Shown one piece after another: positions 17,381-26,612 of a stretch of 64,000 bases of DNA. The notes beneath the pieces were generated by a model. It did not search any database and was not told the origin of the DNA. It saw nothing but the letters and a program-made list of their open reading frames with translations. A program made the position numbers and the translations under genes. How positions within the stretch are numbered: position 1 is the first letter of the stretch; the number at the start of each line of letters is the position of its first letter. Where the stretch lies: assembly GCF_000737325.1 (NCBI RefSeq), contig NZ_CP011125.1, positions 1,240,001 through 1,304,000 on the forward strand. Direction: 5' to 3'. This stretch comes from Sandaracinus amylolyticus (GTDB lineage: Bacteria; Myxococcota_A; Polyangia; Polyangiales; Sandaracinaceae).

Positions 17381-17815
17381 ATGTCGCGCGTCTCCGCAGC
17401 GTTCCTCGCGTTCGGAATCATGACAGTCGGTGTCGTATTCGCGGCGCGCGTCGCTGCGGACTCGATCCCTCCGCCTCCGACGTGCCCTGCGCACGAGATC
17501 GCCGCGCTGCGCGGTGAGTCTCGCCACGGCGGCATGCATTGTGTGCCGCGGCCGTGCACGCGCGACGCGCAGTGCGGTGGCTCCGCGACGTGCGTCGCGC
17601 GCCAGGTGTGCCGAGTCACCGAGCAGACGTGGGTCTCGAGCCCCGGCCCGTGTCGCGATCAGGACGGCGACGGACAGTGCGACGGTCGGCGCCAGGTCTC
17701 GCGCACGTACGAAGTCGGCGCGTGCGATGCGCGAGGACAGTGCGAGCGTGGCAGTTGCGACACCCTGCGGGAGTGCTCGTCCGGGCGGTCCCGGACGGAA
17801 GCGCTCGGACGTTAG
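17381..17815 (+). CDS. Secreted cysteine-rich small protein
   Basis: 144 residues with a signal peptide (VSAAFLAFGIMTVGVVFAARVAA). The mature part has about 12 cysteines, in groups such as PRPCTRDAQCGGSATCVARQ and PCRDQDGDGQCDGRR and GACDARGQCERGSCDTLREC. The first group looks like the small Cys-rich units of myxobacterial surface proteins, and the DQDGDGQCDG stretch resembles a calcium-binding thrombospondin type 3-like repeat. Probably disulfide-bonded in the periplasm or outside the cell. It lies 45 bases after the PDZ fusion gene in the same direction and may share its transcript. No function assigned. Confidence 0.65.
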   Translation: MSRVSAAFLAFGIMTVGVVFAARVAADSIPPPPTCPAHEIAALRGESRHGGMHCVPRPCTRDAQCGGSATCVARQVCRVTEQTWVSSPGPCRDQDGDGQCDGRRQVSRTYEVGACDARGQCERGSCDTLRECSSGRSRTEALGR

Positions 17816-17840
17816 GACCGGGCGGCCGACCGCCGGGTGC

Positions 17841-19457
17841 TCAGCCGCGCTCCGAATAGGCGGGCTGCGTCTGGATGCGCGGATCGTTCACCGCGCCTCC
17901 GACGGTGAAGCAGTAGAGCGCGCGGAGATCGTCGGACTCGATCCCGAGCAGCTCGTGGATGCCGTCGTCGAAGAAGCACCCGATGCCCGTCGCGGCGACG
18001 TCGTGCGCCTCGGCCTCGAGGTAGAGCAGCTGTCCGACGTGCCCCGCCTCCCAGTGCAATCGCCGGTACCACGACGGACCACGCGCACGCAGCACCGGCG
18101 CGAACCGCGCGAGCATCGCGACCGCGAATGCGCCATCGGCGGCGATGTCCTGATGGCACGTGAGCGCGCGCGCGATGGTGCGCGCATCGCCCTGCGCGAT
18201 GCCGTAGAGCGGCAGATCGTCGGGCGCGCCGGGCAGGCGGACCCACTCGTCGGCGAGCGCGATCCGCGAGCGCAGGAAGGGCTCGGCCGCGGGGTCGCGC
18301 ACGAGGATCGCGAGCCCGGGCTCGAGGCCCTCGACACGGTGCACGAACACCACCGGATGCACTTCGGGCGCCCACGGCAGCGGATGCAGCGCGGGCGTCA
18401 GCGCGGGCACGAGCGAGCGCATCGTGCGGAAGAACGCATCGCGCGAGATCGACGTGACGCCGTCCATCTCGACCGCGCTGCGACGCCGGCGCGCGAGGAG
18501 GCGCGCGGACGGAGACGGGCCGTCGTGGTTCGAGCGCACCAGCGCCGGCGGTGCCGGGTGCGCCTCGCCTGCGCCGTCCTCACGGCTCGCGTCCTCGACG
18601 TCGTCGATCACGTCCCAGCGCTGATGGTTGGAGCTCAAACGATTCGCCACGCCGCGCAGCACGCCGGCGCACGCGGTGCCCACGACGTCGTCGCTCCACG
18701 CGACGTCCAGCGCGCCGCGCGAGCCCTGCGGATCGATCGCGAGCAGCACGTCGGGCCGCTCCGACTCGACGCCACGGCTCTCCTCGAGCCCGAGCAGGCG
18801 CGCGATCCGTGCATCGTCCACGCCTTCGATCACGCGCACCGACCACCCCAGCGGTCGCGCCGCGATCGCGAGCGCGCCGATCGCGTGCCCGACATCGTGC
18901 ATGCAGTACCGGAACGCGCGCTCGCCGTACTTCCACGCCTCGCGCCACGCGATCGACGCGAGCCCCACGATCATCCCGCCGTCCGGCGCGAGGGCGCGCC
19001 ACGCCTCCACGTCGAGGTCGCGCCTGCGCTCGAGCCCGTGCATGCGCGGTGCGTAATGGAAGAGCCCCGGCCCGTCGAACGCGTCGCACAGCAGGTACGC
19101 CTCGGTCGGGTGCAGGTTCCCGCTCGACGGATTGCAGCGCAGCGCCCAGCGCGAGCGACCTGCCTGCTTCCACGCGGAGATCGCGAGCGCGTCGTAGAAG
19201 AGCTGCGCGATCGTCCGCGCATCGACCGGCGCGGGCGTGATCGTCGCATCGCGCACCGCGCTCCACGTCGCTTCGTGTCCGGCGCCCACCGCGATCTCGT
19301 CGAGCAGCACGATCGGCGCGCCTTCGTAGGCGCGGAACGGATCCGGCTGAGTGGCCCAGTCGAGGTGTCCGAGCGAGCGCGCATAGCCGCCCGGATATCG
19401 ATGCATCGTGCGCTCGTGATAACGCAGCACACGCGCGATCCGCGCATCGCGATCCAT
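17841..19457 (-). CDS. SagB/ThcOx-type FMN oxidoreductase with two nitroreductase-like halves
   Basis: 538 residues. The first half contains ISAWKQAGRSRWALRCNPSSGNLHPTEAY and later FHYAPRMHGLE and YCMHDVGHAIGALAIAARPLGW, which are the standard SagB-family FMN-binding motifs (SSGNLHPTE, DVGHAAQ-like). The second half repeats the fold: FVHRVEGLEPGLAILVRD, FAVAMLARF, WEAGHVGQLLYLEAEA, ATGIGCFFDDG. SagB enzymes oxidise azolines to azoles in peptide natural products, but stand-alone tandem versions are common and of unknown substrate. No YcaO cyclodehydratase or precursor peptide was seen in the window, so an azole role is not supported. The 21 bases to the next gene suggest co-transcription with the barrel protein upstream. 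Confidence 0.85.
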   Translation of the reverse strand: MDRDARIARVLRYHERTMHRYPGGYARSLGHLDWATQPDPFRAYEGAPIVLLDEIAVGAGHEATWSAVRDATITPAPVDARTIAQLFYDALAISAWKQAGRSRWALRCNPSSGNLHPTEAYLLCDAFDGPGLFHYAPRMHGLERRRDLDVEAWRALAPDGGMIVGLASIAWREAWKYGERAFRYCMHDVGHAIGALAIAARPLGWSVRVIEGVDDARIARLLGLEESRGVESERPDVLLAIDPQGSRGALDVAWSDDVVGTACAGVLRGVANRLSSNHQRWDVIDDVEDASREDGAGEAHPAPPALVRSNHDGPSPSARLLARRRRSAVEMDGVTSISRDAFFRTMRSLVPALTPALHPLPWAPEVHPVVFVHRVEGLEPGLAILVRDPAAEPFLRSRIALADEWVRLPGAPDDLPLYGIAQGDARTIARALTCHQDIAADGAFAVAMLARFAPVLRARGPSWYRRLHWEAGHVGQLLYLEAEAHDVAATGIGCFFDDGIHELLGIESDDLRALYCFTVGGAVNDPRIQTQPAYSERG

Positions 19458-19478
19458 GCGTGTGCTTGTGCGTCGCGA

Positions 19479-20072
19479 TCAGAAGAGCTGCCAACCGACC
19501 GACACCGATCCACCGACCCACGCGTCGGGCGAGCGCCCGTGGTGCGCGCTGCCGTGGATGAGACCCAGCGCTTCTCCTTCGAGGCCGAGCACCAAGCGCC
19601 GTTGCGTGCCCGGCACCTCCCACGTCACGCCGATCGCGCCGCCGAGCGCCGTGAGGTGCCCGAGGCCGTGCGCGGGATCGCCCGCGAGCGTCTCGCCGAA
19701 GTGATCGCCCCACGCGTGCAGCGGCGCGTCGTGCACGTGCGCGATGCGCGCCGCGAGATAGGGCCTCCACGCGTCGATCGGGAGCTCGCCGCGCACGCCC
19801 GCCGCGAGCGCGATCCACATGCGCCCTCGCGCGTCCCAGGGGTCGACTCCGAGGTGCGCGAGCACGTCGATCGAGACCCACTCGACGAGCGGGATCTGCA
19901 CCCCGACGTGGCCGGTGATCCCCGCGCGATCGGGCCCGACGATGCCGCTCGCGCCGAGCCCGAGACGCAGCGTCACGGCGCGTCCGGTCGGGTCCGCAGG
20001 CGGCGCGTCCTGCGCGCGCACGAGCGATGGAGCGGCGAGCAAGACCGAGGCGATCACCAGCGCGCGGAGCAT
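19479..20072 (-). CDS. Small outer-membrane beta-barrel protein
   Basis: 197 residues. Signal peptide MLRALVIASVLLAAPSLVRAQ, cleaved near residue 21. The rest is alternating short strands with many Gly and aromatic residues (LRLGLGASGIVG, ITGHVGVQIPLVEWVSIDVLAHLGV, WIALAAGVRGELP, GGSVSVGWQLF). The C-terminal Phe preceded by alternating hydrophobics is the outer-membrane insertion signal. It has several His near the middle (IAHVHDAPLHAWGDHFG). It precedes the SagB-like gene by 21 bases. No specific family identified; about 8 strands would fit its size. Confidence 0.65.
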   Translation of the reverse strand: MLRALVIASVLLAAPSLVRAQDAPPADPTGRAVTLRLGLGASGIVGPDRAGITGHVGVQIPLVEWVSIDVLAHLGVDPWDARGRMWIALAAGVRGELPIDAWRPYLAARIAHVHDAPLHAWGDHFGETLAGDPAHGLGHLTALGGAIGVTWEVPGTQRRLVLGLEGEALGLIHGSAHHGRSPDAWVGGSVSVGWQLF

Positions 20073-20253
20073 GCGCGCTCGCTCAGCACGCTGCGCGCCA
20101 TCTCAGACGGGAGAAACAAATCGCGAAATCAGTCGCACAAATCAATTCGAGAACATCGCATCACACGATCGTGAACCGTCGATCTCGTTGCTCCGACGTG
20201 GGCGCGCGTTCGCATCTGGACATTCGTTCAGTCTGTCGCCACGCTCGTGGACC
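20073..20253. promoter_or_regulatory. Divergent intergenic region, relatively AT-rich
   Basis: 181 bases between divergent starts. The middle part (20113-20160) is richer in A and T than anything nearby and should hold the promoters of both genes. No clear operator or consensus promoter was identified. Confidence 0.35.
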
Positions 20254-21282
20254 ATGCCGCGCTCGGTGCAGAACCCGCCGAACCGCTTCTCCTCGACGGA
20301 GATCGACTACGAGGGCGAGGCGCCGCTCGCGGAGCTCACACCGATCGAAGAGCGCGCGAAGTCGATCCTCTCGGAGAACGACAGCCCCGACGTCGGCTTC
20401 CGCTGGTCGATCAACCCGTACCGCGGCTGTTACCACGGCTGCGCGTACTGCTACGCGCGCCCCTCGCACCAATATCTCGGCTACGGCGCGGGCACCGACT
20501 TCGATCGCAAGATCGTCGTGAAGATCAACGCGCCCGAGCTGCTGCGCGAGGCGTTCGATCGTCCCTCGTGGAGCGGGGAGACCATCGCGATCTCCGGCAA
20601 CACCGACTGTTATCAGCCGCTCGAGGCGAAGTACCGGCTCACGCGCGCGCTGCTCGAGCTCTGCCTCGCGTACAAGAACCCGGTCGGGCTCATCACGAAG
20701 GGCTCGGTGATCCGGCGCGACCTCGACGTGCTCGCCGCGCTCGCCCGCACGACGCGCTGTCGCGTCACGATGTCGATCGCGTTCGCGAGCGACGATGACG
20801 CGCGCGCGATCGAGCCCTGGGCGTCACCGCCGAGCAAGCGCTTCGAGACGCTGAAGATGCTCGCCGACGCGGGCGTGCCCTGCGGCGTGTCGCTCGCGCC
20901 GGTCATTCCCGGGCTCAACGACTCGCAGATGCCGGAGATCCTCGAGCGCGCGAAGGACTGCGGCGCGAGCCACGCGTTCATCGTGCTGCTGCGCCTGCCG
21001 AGCGAGGTGCTCCCGGTGTTCGACGAGCGCCTCGCGCAGGCGCTCCCGATGCGCCACGCGAAGGTGATGAACGCGATCCGCGAGATGCGCGGCGGGCGCA
21101 TGTACGAGAGCGACTTCGGGCTGCGTCAGGTCGGGCGCGGCGAGCGCTGGAGGATGATCGAGCAGCTCTTCGAGACGCACCTGCGGCGCCTCGGGCTCGA
21201 TCGCCGCAGCACCGCGATGGACACCGACGAAGATCCGCCGACGACGTTCGAGCGCCCGAAGAAGCAGCTCACGTTGTTCTGA
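20254..21282 (+). CDS. Radical SAM protein, SPL/PA0069-like
   Basis: 342 residues from the ATG at 20254. The radical SAM cluster motif is CYHGCAYCY (CxxxCxxC, about residue 60) preceded by INPYRGC. The region FSSTEIDYEGEAPLAELTPIEERAKSIL at the N-terminus and the HQYLGYGAGTDFDRKIVVK segment are typical of the PA0069/Rv2578c-like group, which resembles spore photoproduct lyase. ISGNTDCYQPLE and ITKGSVIRRD continue the family pattern. It uses a 4Fe-4S cluster and SAM; the substrate is unknown, with DNA repair proposed for relatives. The C-terminus (ERPKKQLTLF) has a PIP-like or clamp-binding look (QLTLF), consistent with a DNA-linked role. Its last 14 bases overlap the convergent dioxygenase gene. 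Confidence 0.88.
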   Translation: MPRSVQNPPNRFSSTEIDYEGEAPLAELTPIEERAKSILSENDSPDVGFRWSINPYRGCYHGCAYCYARPSHQYLGYGAGTDFDRKIVVKINAPELLREAFDRPSWSGETIAISGNTDCYQPLEAKYRLTRALLELCLAYKNPVGLITKGSVIRRDLDVLAALARTTRCRVTMSIAFASDDDARAIEPWASPPSKRFETLKMLADAGVPCGVSLAPVIPGLNDSQMPEILERAKDCGASHAFIVLLRLPSEVLPVFDERLAQALPMRHAKVMNAIREMRGGRMYESDFGLRQVGRGERWRMIEQLFETHLRRLGLDRRSTAMDTDEDPPTTFERPKKQLTLF

Positions 21283-22051
21283 GCGCCTCGCGGATCGCGA
21301 TCTCGACCGGCGCGCTCGCCGCGTCGTCGATGCGCAGCGGCTGCTTCGGGAACACCGGAGGCTGCGCGAGGAAGCGCGGCGTCGTGCCGCGATGTCGCTG
21401 CGCTGCGTGCACGAGGAACGGATGACAGAGGTACACCGTGCCCGCGGGCCCGGTCGCGAGCACCTCGGGGCGCGTCGCGCTCTCCGCGAAGTCGTTCGCC
21501 GCGAGCTCGCGCAGCGTCATCCCGCGCTCGCCCGCGGGCGCGAGCCGCCGCGCGAGATCGACGTGCGAGCGCGCGCGGATGCGCGTCGGCGCGTCGTCCT
21601 CGCCGACGTCGGAGAACAGGAAGAGCGCGAGCAGCGCGCGCCCGCGTGACGCGACGTTCGCGCGCCATCCCATGAAGTCGTTCGGGTCGTCCTCGGGCAG
21701 CGCGAAGCTCACGTCGACGTGCCATCCGTCGTCCCCCGCGGACACCTCGGACGGGAAGCGGATCGGGAACGTGCCGAGCCCGCGCAGCGGCACCCATCGG
21801 CCTTCGCCGACGATGCGGTCGAGCGCAGCGCAGATCGTCGGCGTGCTCGCGGCCTTCACGAACGGCGGCTGCGCGTAGCCGCCGAGTCGGATCACCGGGC
21901 GCGTCCACGTGGTGCGGTCGTTCGGATCGCAGCCCGTCTCGTTCCACAGGATCGCGCGCGCCTCGTCGGCGATCGCGCGCGGGAACGCGTCGTCGACGCG
22001 CACGAAGCCCTCGGTGACGAAGTGCTCGATGTCGGAGTCGCGCAGCATCAC
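21269..22051 (-). CDS. Phytanoyl-CoA dioxygenase (PhyH) family protein
   Basis: 260 residues, a non-haem Fe(II)/2-oxoglutarate oxygenase-like protein. It opens DIEHFVTEGFVRVDDAFPR, the usual PhyH start. The metal-binding pair HxD is in WHVDVSF and the distal His is in the stretch LCHPFLVHAAQRHRGTTPRFL, where the following Arg would bind 2-oxoglutarate. All three metal ligands are thus present, so it is probably active. The substrate is unknown. The gene is convergent with the radical SAM gene, with a 14-base overlap of coding ends, and lies 36 bases downstream of the TerB-like gene. Confidence 0.88.
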   Translation of the reverse strand: MMLRDSDIEHFVTEGFVRVDDAFPRAIADEARAILWNETGCDPNDRTTWTRPVIRLGGYAQPPFVKAASTPTICAALDRIVGEGRWVPLRGLGTFPIRFPSEVSAGDDGWHVDVSFALPEDDPNDFMGWRANVASRGRALLALFLFSDVGEDDAPTRIRARSHVDLARRLAPAGERGMTLRELAANDFAESATRPEVLATGPAGTVYLCHPFLVHAAQRHRGTTPRFLAQPPVFPKQPLRIDDAASAPVEIAIREALRTT

Positions 22052-22087
22052 GACGCGCTAGCAGCTGCGCGTCCTGTGTCCACGACG

Positions 22088-22756
22088 TCAGCCCTTCTTG
22101 CGTGCGCCTTCGGGGATCGGCGGAGGCACGGTCTTGTGGCGCGGCCCGGTCGGATCGCGCCGCTCGGTGACGGCAGGCGCGATCTGTTCCTTGGGCGGGC
22201 TCTGCTCCTCGGCCGCCGCCTTCTGGACCTGCATGTGCCGCTCGCTCTCGCGTCGCTGGCGGAGCGCCTTGCGACGCCAGCGCGGCAGATCGTCCTCGGG
22301 GTTGCGACCGAGCTTGATCGGCCCGGTGATCTCGTCGCCGAGGCGGATCATGTCGAAGCTCTCGCGCAGCGACTCGATCTCGTAGCTCAGCACGATGTCG
22401 GCGTACTCGTCGGGCTGCATGCCGAGGCACTGCCCGAGGTCGCGCAGGTACTCGTCCTCGCGCAGGTCGGTGCCGTCCTTGTCGGTCAGCGACGCGATGA
22501 GCTCGAGCAGCCGCCGCTTCTTCATGGGCGGGTCCTTGAGGAAGTCGCGCGCGGCGAGCTCGATGTCGAACTCCATCAGCGAGAAGCCGCGGATGCGCGC
22601 GTCGACGTGCTCGGGGAGCGCGTCGGGCGGACAGAGGAGCAGCTTCGCGAGGAGCTCGCGGACCGCGCGATCCTCTTCGCCGGTCATGGTCGCGTCGGCG
22701 TAGAGCGCGCCGAGCATCAGGTCGGTGATCACCAGGATGCGGTCGCGGACTTTCAT
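22088..22756 (-). CDS. TerB-like domain protein
   Basis: 222 residues from the ATG at 22756, preceded by GGAAGGG. Residues 1-130 form a helical TerB-like domain: ITDLMLGALYADATMTGEEDRAVRELLAKLL, followed by a second related helical half with DGTDLREDEYLRDLGQCLGM. The acidic DGT/E positions resemble the metal-binding helices of TerB. The tail (residues 150-222) is Arg/Gln/Pro-rich and probably disordered. TerB-domain proteins occur in tellurite-resistance and envelope-stress settings, but no ter genes are near, so it is left as a family call. It is divergent from the NtrC-type regulator. Confidence 0.75.
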   Translation of the reverse strand: MKVRDRILVITDLMLGALYADATMTGEEDRAVRELLAKLLLCPPDALPEHVDARIRGFSLMEFDIELAARDFLKDPPMKKRRLLELIASLTDKDGTDLREDEYLRDLGQCLGMQPDEYADIVLSYEIESLRESFDMIRLGDEITGPIKLGRNPEDDLPRWRRKALRQRRESERHMQVQKAAAEEQSPPKEQIAPAVTERRDPTGPRHKTVPPPIPEGARKKG

Positions 22757-22959
22757 CGGGTGCCCTTCCGATACGCTTGCACATATACGCCCCTTCCTGG
22801 GCGACACGCACCCCGACGCGGTCGGACCTCAACCTCGGTCGGTTTGGGCGCCCAGATTGTCACGCGGAATTGCAGGCATTTCCGCGAATCCGGCTGCTCG
22901 GAATAGACAGAACGTCAGCGTCTGTCATGGTGGCACCGCTCCCTGACGAGGTGGCACGC

Positions 22960-24387
<1,428 letters not shown>

Positions 24388-24408
24388 GCTCCGGTACCCT
24401 CGCGCGCG

Positions 24409-25368
24409 ATGATCGACGTGCTGCCATCGAAGCCATGGATGCGTGTCGCGCTCTGCGCGGCGCTCGCGGCGTGCGAGGCCGACCGCGCGACGGAGCCCGA
24501 CGCGTCGAGCACGCTCGAGGACGCGCGCGCGCCCGATTGCGCGGCGACGTCGGCGCCGACCGTGCTCGGACGCGTCGACGACGCGCGCCTCGCCGAGCTC
24601 TCCGGGCTCGCGGCGAGCCGCCTCCACCCCGGGCTCTTCTACGCGCACAACGACTCGGGCGACGGGCCGCACGTCTACGTGATCGACGCGAGCGCGCGCG
24701 TGGTCGCGACGATCACGCTCACCGGCGCGTCGAGCGTCGACTGGGAGGACATCGCGGTCGGCCCGGCCGCCGACGGAGCGCCCTCGGTGTTCGTCGGTGA
24801 CGTCGGAGACAACGCGGCGCGCGATGGCAGCGGCGCGCCGCGCGCCGAGGTGCGCGTGCACCACTTCCCCGAGCCCTCCGTCCCGCCGAGCGGCGCGATC
24901 GAGCTGACGGCGACCACGACGACGCTCACGTACCCGGGCGCGCCGCACGACTGCGAGGCGATCTTCGTCGACCCGGAGGGCGCTCTCTTCCTGCTCTCGA
25001 AGGAGGACGAAGGACCTTCGACGCTGTTCCGCACGCCTGCGCCCGACGCGACGTCGCGCGTGCTCGAGGAGATCGCGACCGTCACGCTCGCGCCGGGCTC
25101 GGCCTCGGCGACCGCCGCCGATCTCTCGCCGAGCGGCAGGAGCCTGCTGGTGCGCAGCTACGGCGCGCTGCGGCTCTTCACGCGCGAAGGGAGCGAGCCG
25201 TGGTCCGACGCGCTCGCGCGCGCGCCGCTCCGGATGCGCACCCAGCCGGAGCTCCAGAGCGAGGCCGTCGCGTGGCTGCCCGACGGGCGGGGTTACGTCA
25301 CGGCCCCCGAAGGCGCCATGCCTGCGCTCGCCCGCGTCGACCTCCTCGACCCCGCGTGCACGTACTGA
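24409..25368 (+). CDS. Secreted lipoprotein, propeller-like repeats
   Basis: 319 residues. Signal and lipobox: MRVALCAALAAC. After a low-complexity linker, the mature part begins LSGLAASRLHPGLFYAHNDSGDGPHVYVID, followed by DWEDIAVGP, VFVGDVGDNAARDG, DCEAIFVDPEGALFLLSKED, AADLSPSGRSLLVRSYGAL, EAVAWLPDGRGYVTAPEG. These are regular four-stranded blade-like units with DWEDIA and DCEA positions, so a six-bladed propeller is likely, of the type often annotated as esterase-like or SdiA-regulated. Several Asp/Glu at blade tops could bind calcium. The function is unknown. The start is 21 bases after the NtrC-type gene. Confidence 0.7.
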   Translation: MIDVLPSKPWMRVALCAALAACEADRATEPDASSTLEDARAPDCAATSAPTVLGRVDDARLAELSGLAASRLHPGLFYAHNDSGDGPHVYVIDASARVVATITLTGASSVDWEDIAVGPAADGAPSVFVGDVGDNAARDGSGAPRAEVRVHHFPEPSVPPSGAIELTATTTTLTYPGAPHDCEAIFVDPEGALFLLSKEDEGPSTLFRTPAPDATSRVLEEIATVTLAPGSASATAADLSPSGRSLLVRSYGALRLFTREGSEPWSDALARAPLRMRTQPELQSEAVAWLPDGRGYVTAPEGAMPALARVDLLDPACTY

Positions 25369-25568
25369 TCGTGCCCGACGGACCGGTTGCCAATCTGTCA
25401 GCGTCGGCGTTCTCTCACCTGCTCACGCTGTCATCTTGTCCGCGCCGCGTCCGCGCCGCGCGCGTGATCCGCGCCGATCACTGGCTCTGCTGGATCAGCT
25501 GAGCTAGGCACGGCCGCTGCTATGCCCGCCGGGCGGCTTTCCTCCCCCGCGGCGACCCTCAGGAACCA

Positions 25569-26576
25569 GTGGCACTCGAACCCACGCACAAGCGGTTGCT
25601 CCTGGCCGTCGTCCTCTCGACGCTGACGACGACGTCGTTCCTGATCGCGCAGGGATCGACGCAGCTCGTCGCGTCCGCGGTGCTCGACTCGCCGCCGAGC
25701 GAAGACGACTCGCCGCGCGCCCGCGGCCCGCGCCGCGCGGTGACCACGTCGGCGCGCGATCTGACCGCGATGGGCCGCGCGATCCTCGAGCGCAACATCT
25801 TCGACTCGCAGACCGGCTCGATCAGCTGGGACCCGCCGCCTCCGCCGCCGCCCGAGACCGCCGAGGAAGAAGAGATCGCGCCGGTCGTCGACGGCGACCC
25901 GAACACCGCGCCGCCGTGCGAAGGATCGATCCGCCTCGTCGCGAGCTACTACCGCCCGAACGAGCCCGATCAGTCGTTCGCCGCGATCACGAACGCGACC
26001 GGCACGTCGCTGCTCTACGCCGTGGGAATGCGCGTGGACGAGCGAGAGGTCGTGGCGATCGGACGCTCGCGCGTGGTGCTGCGCCCGAGCGGACAGCCGC
26101 TGTGCTCGCTCTCGATGTTCGCGGAGCAACCGGTCGCGGCCGCGCCGCGCGCGCAGCCCGCGGAGCCCGTCGTCGTCGCGACGCCCGAGGCCGCGACGCC
26201 GGGCACGCCCGGGATCGAGACCTCCGAGCTCGACTCGAACATCCAGCAGATCAGCGAGACGAGCTACGCGATCAACCGCACGCTCGTCGATCGCCTGCTC
26301 GCCAACCAGGCCGAGCTGATGCGCACCGCGCGCGTCATCCCGCACGAGGTCGACGGCCGCGTCGTCGGCGTGAAGATCTACGGCATCCGCCGCAGCTCGC
26401 TGCTGGGCCGCCTCGGCGTCCAGAACGGCGACATGCTGCGCACGATCAACGGCTTCGATCTCACGGAGCCCGACAGCGTGCTCGAGGCGTACACGCGCCT
26501 GCGCAGCGCCGATCGGCTGACGCTCAGCATCGAGCGTCGAGGTCAGCCGGTCACGATGGACTACCAGATCCGCTGA
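25569..26576 (+). CDS. gspC: Type II secretion protein GspC
   Basis: 335 residues from a GTG at 25569 with AGGA upstream. Bitopic inner-membrane protein that links the inner platform to the GspD secretin. Membrane segment at residues about 8-27 (LLLAVVLSTLTTTSFLIAQG). Homology region at about 65-85 (AMGRAILERNIFDSQ), which contacts GspD N0. Pro-rich spacer, then a second folded part. The C-terminal PDZ domain (from about residue 260) reads VKIYGIRRSSLLGRLGVQNGDMLRTINGF...VLEAYTRLR. It is the first gene of the operon, 36 bases before gspD. A paralogous PDZ domain is encoded at 16283-17335. Confidence 0.92.
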   Translation: MALEPTHKRLLLAVVLSTLTTTSFLIAQGSTQLVASAVLDSPPSEDDSPRARGPRRAVTTSARDLTAMGRAILERNIFDSQTGSISWDPPPPPPPETAEEEEIAPVVDGDPNTAPPCEGSIRLVASYYRPNEPDQSFAAITNATGTSLLYAVGMRVDEREVVAIGRSRVVLRPSGQPLCSLSMFAEQPVAAAPRAQPAEPVVVATPEAATPGTPGIETSELDSNIQQISETSYAINRTLVDRLLANQAELMRTARVIPHEVDGRVVGVKIYGIRRSSLLGRLGVQNGDMLRTINGFDLTEPDSVLEAYTRLRSADRLTLSIERRGQPVTMDYQIR

Positions 26577-26612
26577 GCTCAGCGGAGCCGCGCCCGTTCG
26601 AAGGAGTCACGA

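Noticed and set aside
17841-20072. Ribosomally made azole peptide cluster
   Set aside because: Only a SagB-like enzyme is present; no YcaO protein or precursor peptide was found nearby.
22857-22880. TTGTCACGCGGAATTGCA-like sequence upstream of the NtrC-type regulator
   Set aside because: It looks like a sigma-54 promoter, but the first element reads GT rather than GG and the spacing to GC is one base too long.
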